A DNA stretch of 64,000 nt from Caldicellulosiruptor naganoensis (GTDB lineage Bacteria; Bacillota; Thermoanaerobacteria; Caldicellulosiruptorales; Caldicellulosiruptoraceae), in assembly GCF_026914285.1 (NCBI RefSeq), contig NZ_CP113864.1:719501-783500 (forward strand), in the 5' to 3' direction. Below the pieces are notes generated by a model. It had not been told where the DNA came from, did no database searches, and was given only the letters and a program-made list of their open reading frames with translations. Made by a program: the position numbers and the translations under genes. Positions 1 to 8,568 of the stretch are shown piece after piece (the stretch's first letter is position 1; every line of letters begins with the position of its first letter).

Positions 1-330
1 CCTCCAAATGTTCATGAAATACTTGACAGAAGGACAGACTTGACATGGCCAACCACATGGTTTGTTCCAAAACTAACTGGCAAGGGAGCGTTTAAGAGCG
101 TATACTCTGTGATGGAAAACTGGGGAGCAAATCATTGTGCAATAACCTATGGACATGTGGATGATTTGTTTATCACATTGGCATCTATTTTAAGGATTCC
201 AGTTTGCATGCACAATGTAGAAGAAGAAAGAATATTCAGACCGAGTGCTTGGAGTGCTTTTGGAACAGAAGACTTAGAAGGTGCAGATTTTAGAGCATGC
301 AAAAATTTTGGGCCACTTTATAAGAAATAA
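1..330 (+). CDS. fucI: L-fucose isomerase, C-terminal part (5' end outside window)
   Basis: This is the 3' end of an open frame that enters the window from the left; 109 codons are visible. L-fucose isomerase converts L-fucose to L-fuculose in the cytoplasm. The visible tail matches the family C-terminus closely: NWGANH, then [31 protein letters not shown] and the end [12 protein letters not shown]. The NWGANH stretch lies in the region that carries the last metal-binding His in this family. The alpha-L-fucosidase gene starts 27 bp downstream, so the two probably form an operon that releases fucose from oligosaccharides and then isomerises it. D-arabinose isomerase activity is common in the same family and cannot be excluded. 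Confidence 0.93.
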   Translation, partial: PPNVHEILDRRTDLTWPTTWFVPKLTGKGAFKSVYSVMENWGANHCAITYGHVDDLFITLASILRIPVCMHNVEEERIFRPSAWSAFGTEDLEGADFRACKNFGPLYKK

Positions 331-356
331 TTTGTGTACAAGGAGGTCTTTTACAC

Positions 357-1817
357 ATGGAGGAGTATTTAAAAACCATCCAACAAGGTCCATTCTCACC
401 AACATGGGAATCTTTACGACAATTCAAATGTCCTCAATGGTTTTTAGATGCCAAGTTTGGTATTTGGGCGCACTGGGGGCCTCAATCGGTTCCTATGTAT
501 GGGGACTGGTATGCACGCAATATTTATAGAGAAGGAGAGCCACAGTATTACTATCATTGGCGAAAGTATGGGCATCCATCAAAAGTAGGTTACAAAGACA
601 TTGTTCAGATGTGGAAGGCCGAAAAGTTTAATCCAGAGGAATTAATTGATCTGTATATAAAAGCAGGGGCAAAATATTTTGTTGCTCAGGCTGTTCACCA
701 CGATAACTTTGATAACTGGAATTCCCGATACCATAGGTGGAATGCAGTAAATATGGGTCCCCAAAAAGATATTGTTGGAATGTGGGCAAAGGCTGCAAGG
801 GAAAGAGGGCTTCCGTTTGGTGTATCAGAACATTTAGCAGCAAGCTTTTCATGGTTTGCACCAAGCAAAGGATGTGATTCAAAAGGACCATATAAGGGTG
901 TTCCATATGATGGAAATGACCCTGCCCATGAGGATTTTTATCACCCAAATAAGGACGAGTATGAGCTAGAAAAACAGCATGGAAAGATTGTCAATTGGTA
1001 CTCACAAAGTGCACAGTGGCATATGAAATGGTTTTTAAGAATAAAAGATTTAATCGACCAGTATGAACCAGACTTTTTGTATTCAGATGGTGGTGTTCCA
1101 TTTGGTGAGATTGGTCTGAGTATAGTTGCGCATCTTTACAATACAAGTGCCAAGAATCACGGTGGTATAAATCAAGCAGTGTACACTCAAAAAGACACAA
1201 ATCCGGATGTGTATAAAATTGGTGTTTTGGACATTGAACGTGGAGCAGCCGAAGATATTCTACCTCATCCATGGCAGACAGATACATGTGTAGGTGGCTG
1301 GTTTTATGATGTAAGAGCTGTATATAAAACTGCTGAGCAGGTAATTGAAATGCTTGTTGATATTGTCAGCAAAGGTGGAAACCTTCTTTTAAACATTCCA
1401 CAAAAACCAGATGGCACACTGGATGATGAGTGTCTTTATATTCTTGATGAGATTGCAAAATGGATGAAAGTAAACGCAGAAGCCATATATGCAACACGTC
1501 CATGGATAAGATATGGAGAAGGTCCGACAAAAGCTCAAGGTGGAGCTTTCCAGGAGAAAAAGCTCGAGTGGACAAAAGAAGATTTTAGATTTACACAAAA
1601 AGAAGGGAAAATTTTTGCTTTTCAAATGAAGTATCCAGAAGATAACAGAGCAATCATCAAAAGTTTGGGACTGTCAAGCGGTATCTCTGTCAAAGAGGTA
1701 AAACTTTTGGGTTTTGAAGATAAGCTTGAATTTGAACAGCTCGATAACGCACTGATAATCAAATTGCCAGAGAAGTACTCCAGCACAGGATATCCACATT
1801 GTTTTTGTATAAAGTAA
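357..1817 (+). CDS. alpha-L-fucosidase, GH29
   Basis: A 486-residue glycoside hydrolase of family 29 that hydrolyses terminal alpha-L-fucosyl links with retention. The ATG lies 10 bp after AAGGAGG. Family marks are FGIWAHWGPQSVP near the N-terminus, HHDNFDNWNS (His114, His115) and the nucleophile motif PDFLYSDGG, where Asp244 is the expected nucleophile. A C-terminal beta-sandwich-like part follows from about residue 390. There is no signal peptide or membrane segment, so it should act in the cytoplasm on imported fucosyl oligosaccharides. It lies 27 bp after fucI, which fits a fucose operon. The general acid/base residue varies between GH29 members and I did not assign it. Confidence 0.93.
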   Translation: MEEYLKTIQQGPFSPTWESLRQFKCPQWFLDAKFGIWAHWGPQSVPMYGDWYARNIYREGEPQYYYHWRKYGHPSKVGYKDIVQMWKAEKFNPEELIDLYIKAGAKYFVAQAVHHDNFDNWNSRYHRWNAVNMGPQKDIVGMWAKAARERGLPFGVSEHLAASFSWFAPSKGCDSKGPYKGVPYDGNDPAHEDFYHPNKDEYELEKQHGKIVNWYSQSAQWHMKWFLRIKDLIDQYEPDFLYSDGGVPFGEIGLSIVAHLYNTSAKNHGGINQAVYTQKDTNPDVYKIGVLDIERGAAEDILPHPWQTDTCVGGWFYDVRAVYKTAEQVIEMLVDIVSKGGNLLLNIPQKPDGTLDDECLYILDEIAKWMKVNAEAIYATRPWIRYGEGPTKAQGGAFQEKKLEWTKEDFRFTQKEGKIFAFQMKYPEDNRAIIKSLGLSSGISVKEVKLLGFEDKLEFEQLDNALIIKLPEKYSSTGYPHCFCIK

Positions 1818-1830
1818 AAACTTTCCTTTT

Positions 1831-1876
1831 TCAGGGCTATTCCAAAAAAAACGGGATAGCCCTGATGGTTTTATCT
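1831..1876 (+). terminator. terminator after the fucosidase gene
   Basis: A 13-bp stem (TCAGGGCTATTCC with its complement at 1853-1865, one T-G wobble) encloses an A-rich loop and is followed by a moderately T-rich stretch. It lies between the convergent fucosidase and glycerate kinase genes. Confidence 0.75.
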
Positions 1877-1881
1877 GCTTT

Positions 1882-3015
1882 TTAAAGTTTTTTTGCCCTT
1901 AAAATCAAATTCACAATACTTTTTGTAGTTTCTTTCAAAAGCCGTGGTGCTTCTTTGAGACATCTGTCAAGCGATGATGCCATATCAACGATAGAGAAAA
2001 TTGAAGTTATGCCTTCTTTTGAATATTCTTCAAAAGGACAATCAATAGAACCTGAAATAACAATTACCATTTTGCCGAACTTTGCCCCAAGTCTTGCAAT
2101 TCCAATTGTAGATTTTCCAGATAGGCTTTGTCTGTCAAATCTTCCTTCACCGGTGATGATAATATCTGCCCACTTGACATGTTCTTCTGCATTTGAAGCG
2201 CTGAGTATATAATCTATTCCTGATACGTATTGAGCGTTCAAAAAAGCCAAAAGTGCAAATCCTAATCCCCCTGCAGCACCAGCTCCGCTTGACAGCGATA
2301 AATCTTTTCCGAGATACTCTTTGGCAACATTTGCAAAATTCCTAAGTCCCATATCAAGAAGCTTTACAGCATTTTCGTCTGCCCCTTTTTGGGGTGCAAA
2401 CACATACGCTGCACCGTTTTCTCCATAAAGTGGATTTGTAACATCACACAAAACTGTAAATTTTATCTTAAGAACATCTTTCAAAAATTCTGAATCATCA
2501 ATCTTTTTTATTTTTACCAAGTTTTGCCCAATTGGTTTTAACTCATTTCCATTTTCGTCCAGAAATTTCATGCCAAGGCTATTTAGCATCCCAACTCCTG
2601 CATCATTTGTTGCAGATCCACCAATGCCAATGATGATTTCTTTCACTTTCTTTGAAATTGCGTATTTGATGAGCTCGCCAACACCGTATGTTGTTGTGTA
2701 AAGAGGATTTCTTTCTTCATCTTTTAAAAGAAGAAGTCCTGAACATTCTGCCATTTCAATAATTGCTTTGTCTTCAAAAAATCCTATCCTGCTTTTTATC
2801 TTCCTAAAAAGAGGGTCATTTACCTCAACTTCTTCTATCTTGGCACCGAAGATTTTAGACAGAGCTGTCAGAGTTCCTTCTCCACCGTCGGCAAGCGGAA
2901 GCTGAAAAACTTCTGCGCTTTTGTCAACCTCAATAATAGCTTCTTTTATTATCTCAGATGCAACTGAAGCGTCAAACGACCCTTTATATTTATCCGGTGC
3001 AACCAAATATTTCAA
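1882..3015 (-). CDS. glycerate 2-kinase (GarK/GlxK type)
   Basis: A 377-residue kinase of the GarK/GlxK family (PF02595 type), which phosphorylates D-glycerate with ATP in the cytoplasm. The N-terminus KYLVAPDKYKGSF matches the family start (K-IAPDSFKGS). Other marks are LADGGEGT, IGIGGSATNDAG and ITGEGRFDRQSLSGK. I chose the TTG at 3015 because AAGGAGG lies 8 bp before it and the protein then begins like its relatives. An ATG 6 bp further upstream almost touches the ribosome site, and a TTG at 3048 lies upstream of it. The gene stands alone, convergent with the fucosidase gene and divergent from rplM. Confidence 0.9.
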   Translation of the reverse strand: MKYLVAPDKYKGSFDASVASEIIKEAIIEVDKSAEVFQLPLADGGEGTLTALSKIFGAKIEEVEVNDPLFRKIKSRIGFFEDKAIIEMAECSGLLLLKDEERNPLYTTTYGVGELIKYAISKKVKEIIIGIGGSATNDAGVGMLNSLGMKFLDENGNELKPIGQNLVKIKKIDDSEFLKDVLKIKFTVLCDVTNPLYGENGAAYVFAPQKGADENAVKLLDMGLRNFANVAKEYLGKDLSLSSGAGAAGGLGFALLAFLNAQYVSGIDYILSASNAEEHVKWADIIITGEGRFDRQSLSGKSTIGIARLGAKFGKMVIVISGSIDCPFEEYSKEGITSIFSIVDMASSLDRCLKEAPRLLKETTKSIVNLILRAKKL

Positions 3016-3152
3016 TAACATTTCCTCCTTTCTTGTCAATCTTATCAATGCGAAGTTTACATTTATATTTTACCAAAATTCTTGTCAAATTCCTTGCATT
3101 TTTAAAATAAAAGTATTTACTTATGCTTAGTTAAAAATCGTTCTCCAAGCAA

Positions 3153-3181
3153 TTGACATTGACAATATAATGTATTAGAAT
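3153..3181 (+). promoter_or_regulatory. sigma-A type promoter for rplM-rpsI
   Basis: TTGACA at 3153-3158, a 17-bp spacer and TAGAAT at 3176-3181 match the housekeeping consensus with one mismatch. Transcription would start near 3188, giving a leader of about 80 nt before rplM. I recognised no known ribosomal-protein leader fold there. Confidence 0.7.
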
Positions 3182-3270
3182 ATTTAATGTTTTAAAATGA
3201 GGCCCCGAGTATGAGTTGATAACATAGATTTTCAGAAAACAAAATTTTAAAAGGAGTGAAAACAAGAGCG

Positions 3271-3699
3271 ATGAAGACATACCTTGCAAAGCCAAATGAA
3301 GTTCCAAAGAAGTGGTATGTGATAGATGCAACAGGAAAACCGCTGGGAAGGCTTGCAGCTAAAATTGCTGTGATTTTGAGAGGAAAACATAAACCCCAGT
3401 TTACACCTAATGTTGACACTGGGGACTATGTAATTGTGGTAAATGCTGAGAAGGTTGTTTTGACAGGTAAAAAGCTTGACAAGGATGGATACAGATATCA
3501 TACAAAATATCCTGGGGGACTTAAGTTCGTACCATATCGCAGACTTCTTGAAAAGCATCCAGAAAAGGCAATTGAGATTGCGGTGCGCGGAATGCTTCCT
3601 AAAAATAGGCTGAGAGATAGGTTCATGAGAAAGCTCAAGGTCTACAGAGGACCAAATCATCCACATGCGGCACAAAAGCCAGAAGTGCTGGAAATTTAG
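3271..3699 (+). CDS. rplM: 50S ribosomal protein L13
   Basis: A 142-residue ribosomal protein of the large subunit. The sequence shows the family core [31 protein letters not shown] and [11 protein letters not shown]. The chosen ATG gives the usual L13 N-terminus. The GTG at 3256 overlaps the ribosome-binding AAGGAG and is unlikely to be the start, although the spacing to the chosen ATG (14 nt) is long. The gene precedes rpsI by 18 bp, the standard rplM-rpsI pair, and has its own consensus promoter. Confidence 0.97.
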   Translation: MKTYLAKPNEVPKKWYVIDATGKPLGRLAAKIAVILRGKHKPQFTPNVDTGDYVIVVNAEKVVLTGKKLDKDGYRYHTKYPGGLKFVPYRRLLEKHPEKAIEIAVRGMLPKNRLRDRFMRKLKVYRGPNHPHAAQKPEVLEI

Positions 3700-3717
3700 T
3701 TTTAGTTAGGGGAGGAT

Positions 3718-4116
3718 ATGAAAGTGGCACAGATAAAATACTATGCAACTGGTAGAAGAAAAACTTCTGTTGCAAAGGTTTGGCTTTCACCTGGAAATGG
3801 CAAAATTATTGTGAACGATAAGAACATGGAAGAGTATTTTCCTCTTGAGACATTGAGAATTATTGTAAAGCAGCCATTGACACTTACTGAAACACTCAAC
3901 AAATATGATGTAATTGCAAAGGTTAAAGGTGGCGGGCTTTCTGGCCAAGCAGGTGCTGTAAGGCATGGTATTGCAAGAGCTTTAGTGCTTGCAGACCCAA
4001 CCCTAAGACCTGTTTTGAAGAAAGCAGGATTTCTCACAAGAGACCCACGTATGGTGGAAAGAAAGAAGTACGGTCTCAAGAAAGCAAGAAGAGCACCCCA
4101 GTTCTCAAAAAGATAA
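3718..4116 (+). CDS. rpsI: 30S ribosomal protein S9
   Basis: A 132-residue small-subunit protein that reaches the decoding site with its C-terminal tail. Visible marks are [36 protein letters not shown] and the basic end RRAPQFSKR, whose terminal Lys-Arg is typical. GGGGAGG precedes the ATG at good spacing. It is the second and last gene of the rplM-rpsI operon, ending at a rho-independent terminator. Confidence 0.98.
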   Translation: MKVAQIKYYATGRRKTSVAKVWLSPGNGKIIVNDKNMEEYFPLETLRIIVKQPLTLTETLNKYDVIAKVKGGGLSGQAGAVRHGIARALVLADPTLRPVLKKAGFLTRDPRMVERKKYGLKKARRAPQFSKR

Positions 4117-4128
4117 GAAAGTTTTGGC

Positions 4129-4158
4129 GGCTCCTTTTTCAAGGAGCTTTTATTTTTG
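4129..4158 (+). terminator. terminator after rpsI
   Basis: Stem GCTCCTT (4130-4136) pairs with AAGGAGC (4141-4147) and is followed by a T-rich run. Confidence 0.85.
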
Positions 4159-4186
4159 CAATTTAGAAATTTTTCTCTTTCACCTA

Positions 4187-4215
4187 TTGACAATTCACAA
4201 AGAAGAGAATATAAT
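4187..4215 (+). promoter_or_regulatory. consensus promoter for amtB-glnB
   Basis: A perfect TTGACA at 4187-4192 is followed by a 17-bp spacer and a perfect TATAAT at 4210-4215. The predicted start is near 4222, so the hairpin at 4231-4264 is part of the transcript leader. No sigma-54 type -24/-12 element was seen. Confidence 0.85.
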
Positions 4216-4230
4216 AGAAATGTAATTGCC

Positions 4231-4276
4231 AATGGGGGCATACCAAAAATGGTATGTCCCCATTTTGCATTTTAGG
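4231..4276 (+). promoter_or_regulatory. leader hairpin with T-rich tail upstream of amtB (possible attenuator)
   Basis: A 14-bp stem (4231-4244 with 4251-4264, one G-T pair) closes a six-base loop AAAAAT and is followed by TTGCATTTTA. It begins about 9 nt after the predicted transcription start and ends about 50 nt before the amtB start codon. This layout can act as a conditional terminator or an RNA-protecting 5' hairpin. The loop lacks the G expected at the fourth position of ANTAR hexaloops. Confidence 0.55.
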
Positions 4277-4316
4277 CGGATATAGACTTTCAAAATAAGA
4301 TTTGGGGGTGTTTTGG

Positions 4317-5537
4317 ATGAACTATGCTGATATTGTATGGGTACTCATTTCAACTGCTTTGGTTATGCTGATGACACCGGCGGTAGGTCTTTTTTACGGT
4401 GGTATGGTCAGACGAAAAAACCTTCTTTCCACAATTACCATGTCAGCGTTGACTTTGGGGATAATTAGCATTGAATGGGTACTGGTTGGCTACAGCATGG
4501 CATTCGGCCCTGACAGGTTTGGTTTGATTGGCACCTTAGATTGGGCAGGACTGAGGAATGTGGGGTATAAACCAAATCCTGACTATGCAGCCACAATCCC
4601 ACACCTTTTGTTTATGGCATTTCAAATGATGTTTGCTGTAATTACCCCGGCTTTAATTGTAGGTGCGTATGTAGAAAGAATAAAATTTAGCAGTTATATA
4701 CTCTTTACACTACTATGGGCTCTGTTTGTCTACAACCCTGTTGCACATTGGGTGTGGGCAAAAGGTGGATGGCTCAAAGACTTGGGCGCTTTGGATTTTG
4801 CAGGCGGCACTGTTGTGCACATTACTGCTGGTGTGTCAGCTTTAGCACTATCACTTGTACTAAGACCCAGGAAAGATTTTGGTAAAGTTCAGATGGAACC
4901 AAATAATGTACCACTTACATTACTTGGGGCGTTTTTGCTCTGGTTTGGATGGTTTGGGTTCAATGGTGGAAGCAGTCTTGCTGCAAACGAGATTGGTGTC
5001 AACGCATTTGTAGTGACAAATGTTGCTGCTGCTTCTGCTGCAGTTTCGTGGATGATTATAAGCTGGCTTTACAAAAAACCAAGTGCAATTGGAATTGCAA
5101 CAGGTGCGGTTGTTGGGCTTGTTGCAATAACACCTGCATCAGGTTATGTAAATGCTCTTTCAGCAATTGTAATAGGTGCAGTTGCATCTGTAATCTCATT
5201 CTACTTTATAAGACTTCGCGAAAGACTAAAACTTGATGAGACTTTGGATGTATGGGCATGCCATGGCATGGGTGGAACTTGGGGGGCAATAGCAACAGGC
5301 ATATTTGCAAGCAAGGCGATAAACCCTAGCGGAAATGATGGTTTGATATTTGGAAACTTTAAGCTATTTTTAGTACAGTTAATTTCTGTAGCTGTTGTAT
5401 GGGCTTTTACATTTGTAATTACATTTGTAATAGCGAAAATTCTTGACAATACAGTTGGGCTTGCTGTGACATATGAAGAGGAGACAGTTGGGCTTGACAT
5501 ATCCCAGCATGGCGAAGAAGCTTATGGCGGAATTTAA
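4317..5537 (+). CDS. amtB: ammonium transporter, Amt family
   Basis: A 406-residue membrane protein with about eleven hydrophobic segments that conducts ammonia/ammonium across the cytoplasmic membrane. The site residues fall where expected: Asp160 in LDFAGGTVVH, the pore His168 in the same motif and the second pore His316 in CHGMGGTWG. I chose the ATG preceded by GGGGGTG; a TTG at 4302 lies 15 bp upstream without a separate site. glnB follows 18 bp downstream, the usual pair in which the PII protein blocks the channel when nitrogen is plentiful. A consensus promoter and leader hairpin precede it. Confidence 0.96.
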   Translation: MNYADIVWVLISTALVMLMTPAVGLFYGGMVRRKNLLSTITMSALTLGIISIEWVLVGYSMAFGPDRFGLIGTLDWAGLRNVGYKPNPDYAATIPHLLFMAFQMMFAVITPALIVGAYVERIKFSSYILFTLLWALFVYNPVAHWVWAKGGWLKDLGALDFAGGTVVHITAGVSALALSLVLRPRKDFGKVQMEPNNVPLTLLGAFLLWFGWFGFNGGSSLAANEIGVNAFVVTNVAAASAAVSWMIISWLYKKPSAIGIATGAVVGLVAITPASGYVNALSAIVIGAVASVISFYFIRLRERLKLDETLDVWACHGMGGTWGAIATGIFASKAINPSGNDGLIFGNFKLFLVQLISVAVVWAFTFVITFVIAKILDNTVGLAVTYEEETVGLDISQHGEEAYGGI

Positions 5538-5555
5538 TTTTGGGGGTGTTTTGAA

Positions 5556-5891
5556 ATGAAAAAGATTGAAGCTATTATCAGGGAAGAAAAGCTAAATGAC
5601 CTCAAGGAGTGCTTAGAAAAAGAAGGAATCTATGGTATGACAGTTATGAGAGTAAAAGGAAGAGGTATACAGCGTGGTATTACCCTGCAGTGGAGAGCTG
5701 GAAGCTATACCGTTGATCTTCTTCCGAAAGTTCTTGTGATGATTATTGTGAGTGATGAGAAGTTTGAAAAGGTGATTGACATTATTCTGGAGTGCTGCTC
5801 AACTGGCAACCCAGGTGATGGAAAGATATTTGTCTCAGAGGTAAGTGAGGTTATCAGAATTAGCAGCAAAGAAAGAAATGTAAAAATTTAG
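5556..5891 (+). CDS. glnK: nitrogen regulatory protein PII (GlnK type)
   Basis: A 111-residue PII signal protein that binds ATP/ADP and 2-oxoglutarate and controls the ammonium channel. It keeps the T-loop tyrosine at position 51 (GSYTVDLLPK), the site that is uridylylated in enteric bacteria, and the nucleotide-binding GDGKIFVSEV region. TGNPGDG replaces the TGEIGDG seen in many relatives. Its place right after amtB supports a GlnK role. Whether Tyr51 is modified in this organism cannot be told from sequence. Confidence 0.93.
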   Translation: MKKIEAIIREEKLNDLKECLEKEGIYGMTVMRVKGRGIQRGITLQWRAGSYTVDLLPKVLVMIIVSDEKFEKVIDIILECCSTGNPGDGKIFVSEVSEVIRISSKERNVKI

Positions 5892-5915
5892 AAGTTTTAA
5901 AAAACATCAAAAATC

Positions 5916-5970
5916 AAAGGGGCTACCTGCTTAGTAAAAGTTTTTGCAAAAGGTAGCCCTTTATCTTTTT
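5916..5970. terminator. bidirectional terminator between glnK and the glycosyltransferase gene
   Basis: AAAGGGGCTACCT at 5916-5928 pairs with AGGTAGCCCTTT at 5951-5962, with T-runs on both strands. The minus-strand glycosyltransferase stop codon lies at the right edge of the stem. Confidence 0.85.
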
Positions 5971-7088
5971 TGCATAATCTTTTTGTAAATCTCAAATTGC
6001 GTTTTTGCCATGTTCTCAGCAGAAAACTTTTCTTTTGCTTTTTGAGAAAGTCTTATGCCAAAAGTTGTAATAAGTTCTTTGTTATTTAAAAGAGTTTCTA
6101 TTTTTTTAGAAAGTTCTTTATAATCTCCTACCTCAAACAAGAAGCCGTTTTCACCATCTTCAATAAGGTCAGGCACAGAACCTACTTTGCTTGAGATACA
6201 GCATTTTTCGAGAGCTGTTGCCTCTAAGATTGAGTATGGGAATGTCTCTGAATATGAACTAATTACATTTATATCTATTGCATTGAAAAAATCATATGGA
6301 TTTTTTATGTTCCCAAGCAAAAAAACTCTATCATTCAATTTAAACTCATTTATCATATTTTGAAGAAATTCCTTCTGAGGACCGCTTCCACCAATTAGAA
6401 AAATCACATTAGGATTATCTTTAACAACCAAGTTTGCAGCTTTAATAAAAACATCCAATCCCTTTACTTTGTATAACCTACTTAAGTTTCCCACAATTGT
6501 TTTAGATTGATACAGGGATTTGTCGATGTATCTTGTCAAAAATGTATCTTTTTCTTCAAAACTTATCTCTTTGGCAAAGTCAAATCCGTTGTATAAAAGG
6601 AAGATTCTTTCTTCATCTATTCCTAAACTTTTAATCTTGCTGATTAAGGCAGACCCAACAGAAATAAAATAATCAAACCTTTTTAGTGAGACCTTGTTCA
6701 AGTACGAAAAAATAATCCTTTTATAAAACACATCCTGAAAATCCAAGTCAAAATCACTATGTATTGTTGTTATAAAAGGTATGTTTTTGACCTTCCTTTT
6801 GAGAAACATTCCGATAAAGTTTGCCCTTGCCCCGTGACAGTGAATTATATCGTACCCCTCATGCTCTATCATTTGATATATCTTGTGAACAACACTCAAA
6901 TCAAATCGTGAACGTTGCGGGATAACATCTATGTCAATTCCAGCATTTTTTACCTCATCATAAAATGGTCCATACATAAAACAAATAATCTTCAGCTTAA
7001 CCAGATTTTTTAGTTTTGAACAAAGGTTTATGATATGTGTTTTTGCGCCCCCAGTATCCCCACCGCTTATTAAATGCAAGACCTTCAT
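5961..7088 (-). CDS. glycosyltransferase family 4
   Basis: A 375-residue GT-B fold glycosyltransferase (glycosyl transferases group 1, GT4). It begins KVLHLISGGDTGGAKTH, the glycine-rich acceptor-side loop, and carries the C-terminal E-x7-E motif SETFPYSILEATALE that binds the nucleotide sugar. There are no membrane spans, so it likely works at the inner face of the membrane on a cell-wall polymer, capsule or glycolipid. The CsaB-TagA fusion gene 2.4 kb away hints at surface polymer synthesis, but the donor and acceptor are unknown. GAGGAGG precedes the ATG. Confidence 0.88.
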   Translation of the reverse strand: MKVLHLISGGDTGGAKTHIINLCSKLKNLVKLKIICFMYGPFYDEVKNAGIDIDVIPQRSRFDLSVVHKIYQMIEHEGYDIIHCHGARANFIGMFLKRKVKNIPFITTIHSDFDLDFQDVFYKRIIFSYLNKVSLKRFDYFISVGSALISKIKSLGIDEERIFLLYNGFDFAKEISFEEKDTFLTRYIDKSLYQSKTIVGNLSRLYKVKGLDVFIKAANLVVKDNPNVIFLIGGSGPQKEFLQNMINEFKLNDRVFLLGNIKNPYDFFNAIDINVISSYSETFPYSILEATALEKCCISSKVGSVPDLIEDGENGFLFEVGDYKELSKKIETLLNNKELITTFGIRLSQKAKEKFSAENMAKTQFEIYKKIMQKR

Positions 7089-7212
7089 TTTTTAAAAACA
7101 AACCTCCTCATTTTTACCATACCCATCAATTAGATTATATCATAACTCTTTATTAATAGGTGAAAATATGATAAAAATATATCGTATGGATTTAAAGAAA
7201 AGGTGATTTGAA

Positions 7213-8547
7213 TTGAAAATGGTTTATGTCTGTCAAGAATGTGGCTACAAGACTTCAAAGTGGCTTGGAAGATGTCCAAATTGCTCAAGTTGGGACACGT
7301 TAGTGGGAGAATACGTAGAGGATAAGAAAAAAGATATTACAAAACCTCAACAAAGTAATTTGACACCTTTAAAGCTCTCAGATGTCGCAACAGAAGAAGA
7401 GAGGTTTTTATGTGGAATTGATGAGCTTGACAGTGTCCTTGGTGGAGGTTTTGTCAAAGGTGAGCTGATTTTGCTTGGCGGGGAGCCAGGGATAGGGAAG
7501 TCAACTTTGCTTTTGCAGGTTGGAAGTATCTTGAGCAAGAGGATGAAGGTATTATATGTCTCTGGTGAAGAAGGGGCAAACCAGTTAAAGATCAGAGCAG
7601 AAAGGCTAAAAATAAATGGTGATATTGAGATTTTGTGTGAGACAAACTTTGACCTTGTTGAAAAACTGATTTTGGAACTAAAACCAGAGTTTATCATAAT
7701 AGATTCTATTCAGACAATGTATATTCCAGATAATCAATCAGCTCCGGGAAGTGTTACACAGGTAAGAGATGTGACAATGAAACTTTTGAAGCTGGCAAAA
7801 AGCTTAAAAATTACAATTGTAATTGTTGGACATGTTACAAAAGACGGACTTATTGCCGGACCAAGGGTTTTAGAGCATATGGTTGACTGTGTTTTGTATT
7901 TTGAAGGTGAGCGATTTAATACATTTAGAATTATAAGAGCTTACAAAAACCGATTTGGACCAACAAACCAGCTTGGAATATTTGAGATGACCGATAGCGG
8001 GCTTGTTGAGGTAAAAAATCCTTCAAGCCTCTTTTTAGAGAGTAGCTACAATGTAGAAGGAGTTGCTATTTACTCCGCAATTGAAGGGACGCGCGCTATT
8101 TTATTGGAGATTCAGGCACTGACCACCCCGACATCTTTTGGTACACCACGAAGGACTGTGACCGGAATTGACTATAACAGGTGTGTAATGCTTTGTGCAG
8201 TACTTGAAAAAAAAGTTGGTCTTCCTTTAAATGTTCAGGATATATATGTGAATGTTGCAGGTGGATTTAAGGTTACAGAACCTGCGGCAGACCTTGCAAT
8301 TGTGTGTGCAATTGCCTCAAGTTATAAGGGCGTGCCAATTGGAGATAATGTGTTAATAGGTGAAGTGGGTTTAACCGGCGAGATTAGAGCAGTAAATAGC
8401 ATTGAAAAAAGGCTAAATGAGGCTAAAAAACTTGGCTTTGAGAGAGCAATAATTCCAAAGAGGAATTCAGAAAATTTGTCTTCAGATTTTGGGATGAAGA
8501 TATATGCAATGTCAAATATAGAAGAAGTATTTGATTTTATATTCTAA
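7213..8547 (+). CDS. radA: DNA repair protein RadA
   Basis: A 444-residue RecA-like branch-migration helicase that processes recombination intermediates. It has the N-terminal C4 zinc finger (Cys7, Cys10, Cys21, Cys24), the Walker A GGEPGIGKS with Lys96, the RadA-specific KNRFG motif at 245-249 and a C-terminal Lon-protease-like domain that lacks proteolytic use. I chose the TTG start because AGGTGA lies 5-7 bp before it; the ATG two codons later is the alternative. It is divergent from the glycosyltransferase gene and 21 bp upstream of the QueG-like gene. Confidence 0.96.
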   Translation: MKMVYVCQECGYKTSKWLGRCPNCSSWDTLVGEYVEDKKKDITKPQQSNLTPLKLSDVATEEERFLCGIDELDSVLGGGFVKGELILLGGEPGIGKSTLLLQVGSILSKRMKVLYVSGEEGANQLKIRAERLKINGDIEILCETNFDLVEKLILELKPEFIIIDSIQTMYIPDNQSAPGSVTQVRDVTMKLLKLAKSLKITIVIVGHVTKDGLIAGPRVLEHMVDCVLYFEGERFNTFRIIRAYKNRFGPTNQLGIFEMTDSGLVEVKNPSSLFLESSYNVEGVAIYSAIEGTRAILLEIQALTTPTSFGTPRRTVTGIDYNRCVMLCAVLEKKVGLPLNVQDIYVNVAGGFKVTEPAADLAIVCAIASSYKGVPIGDNVLIGEVGLTGEIRAVNSIEKRLNEAKKLGFERAIIPKRNSENLSSDFGMKIYAMSNIEEVFDFIF

Positions 8548-8568
8548 AAAAAGAGAGTGATTTTTAAT

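Noticed and set aside
4231-4264. ANTAR antiterminator hairpin upstream of amtB
   Set aside because: The hexaloop is AAAAAT without the G at position 4, and a second tandem hairpin is missing.
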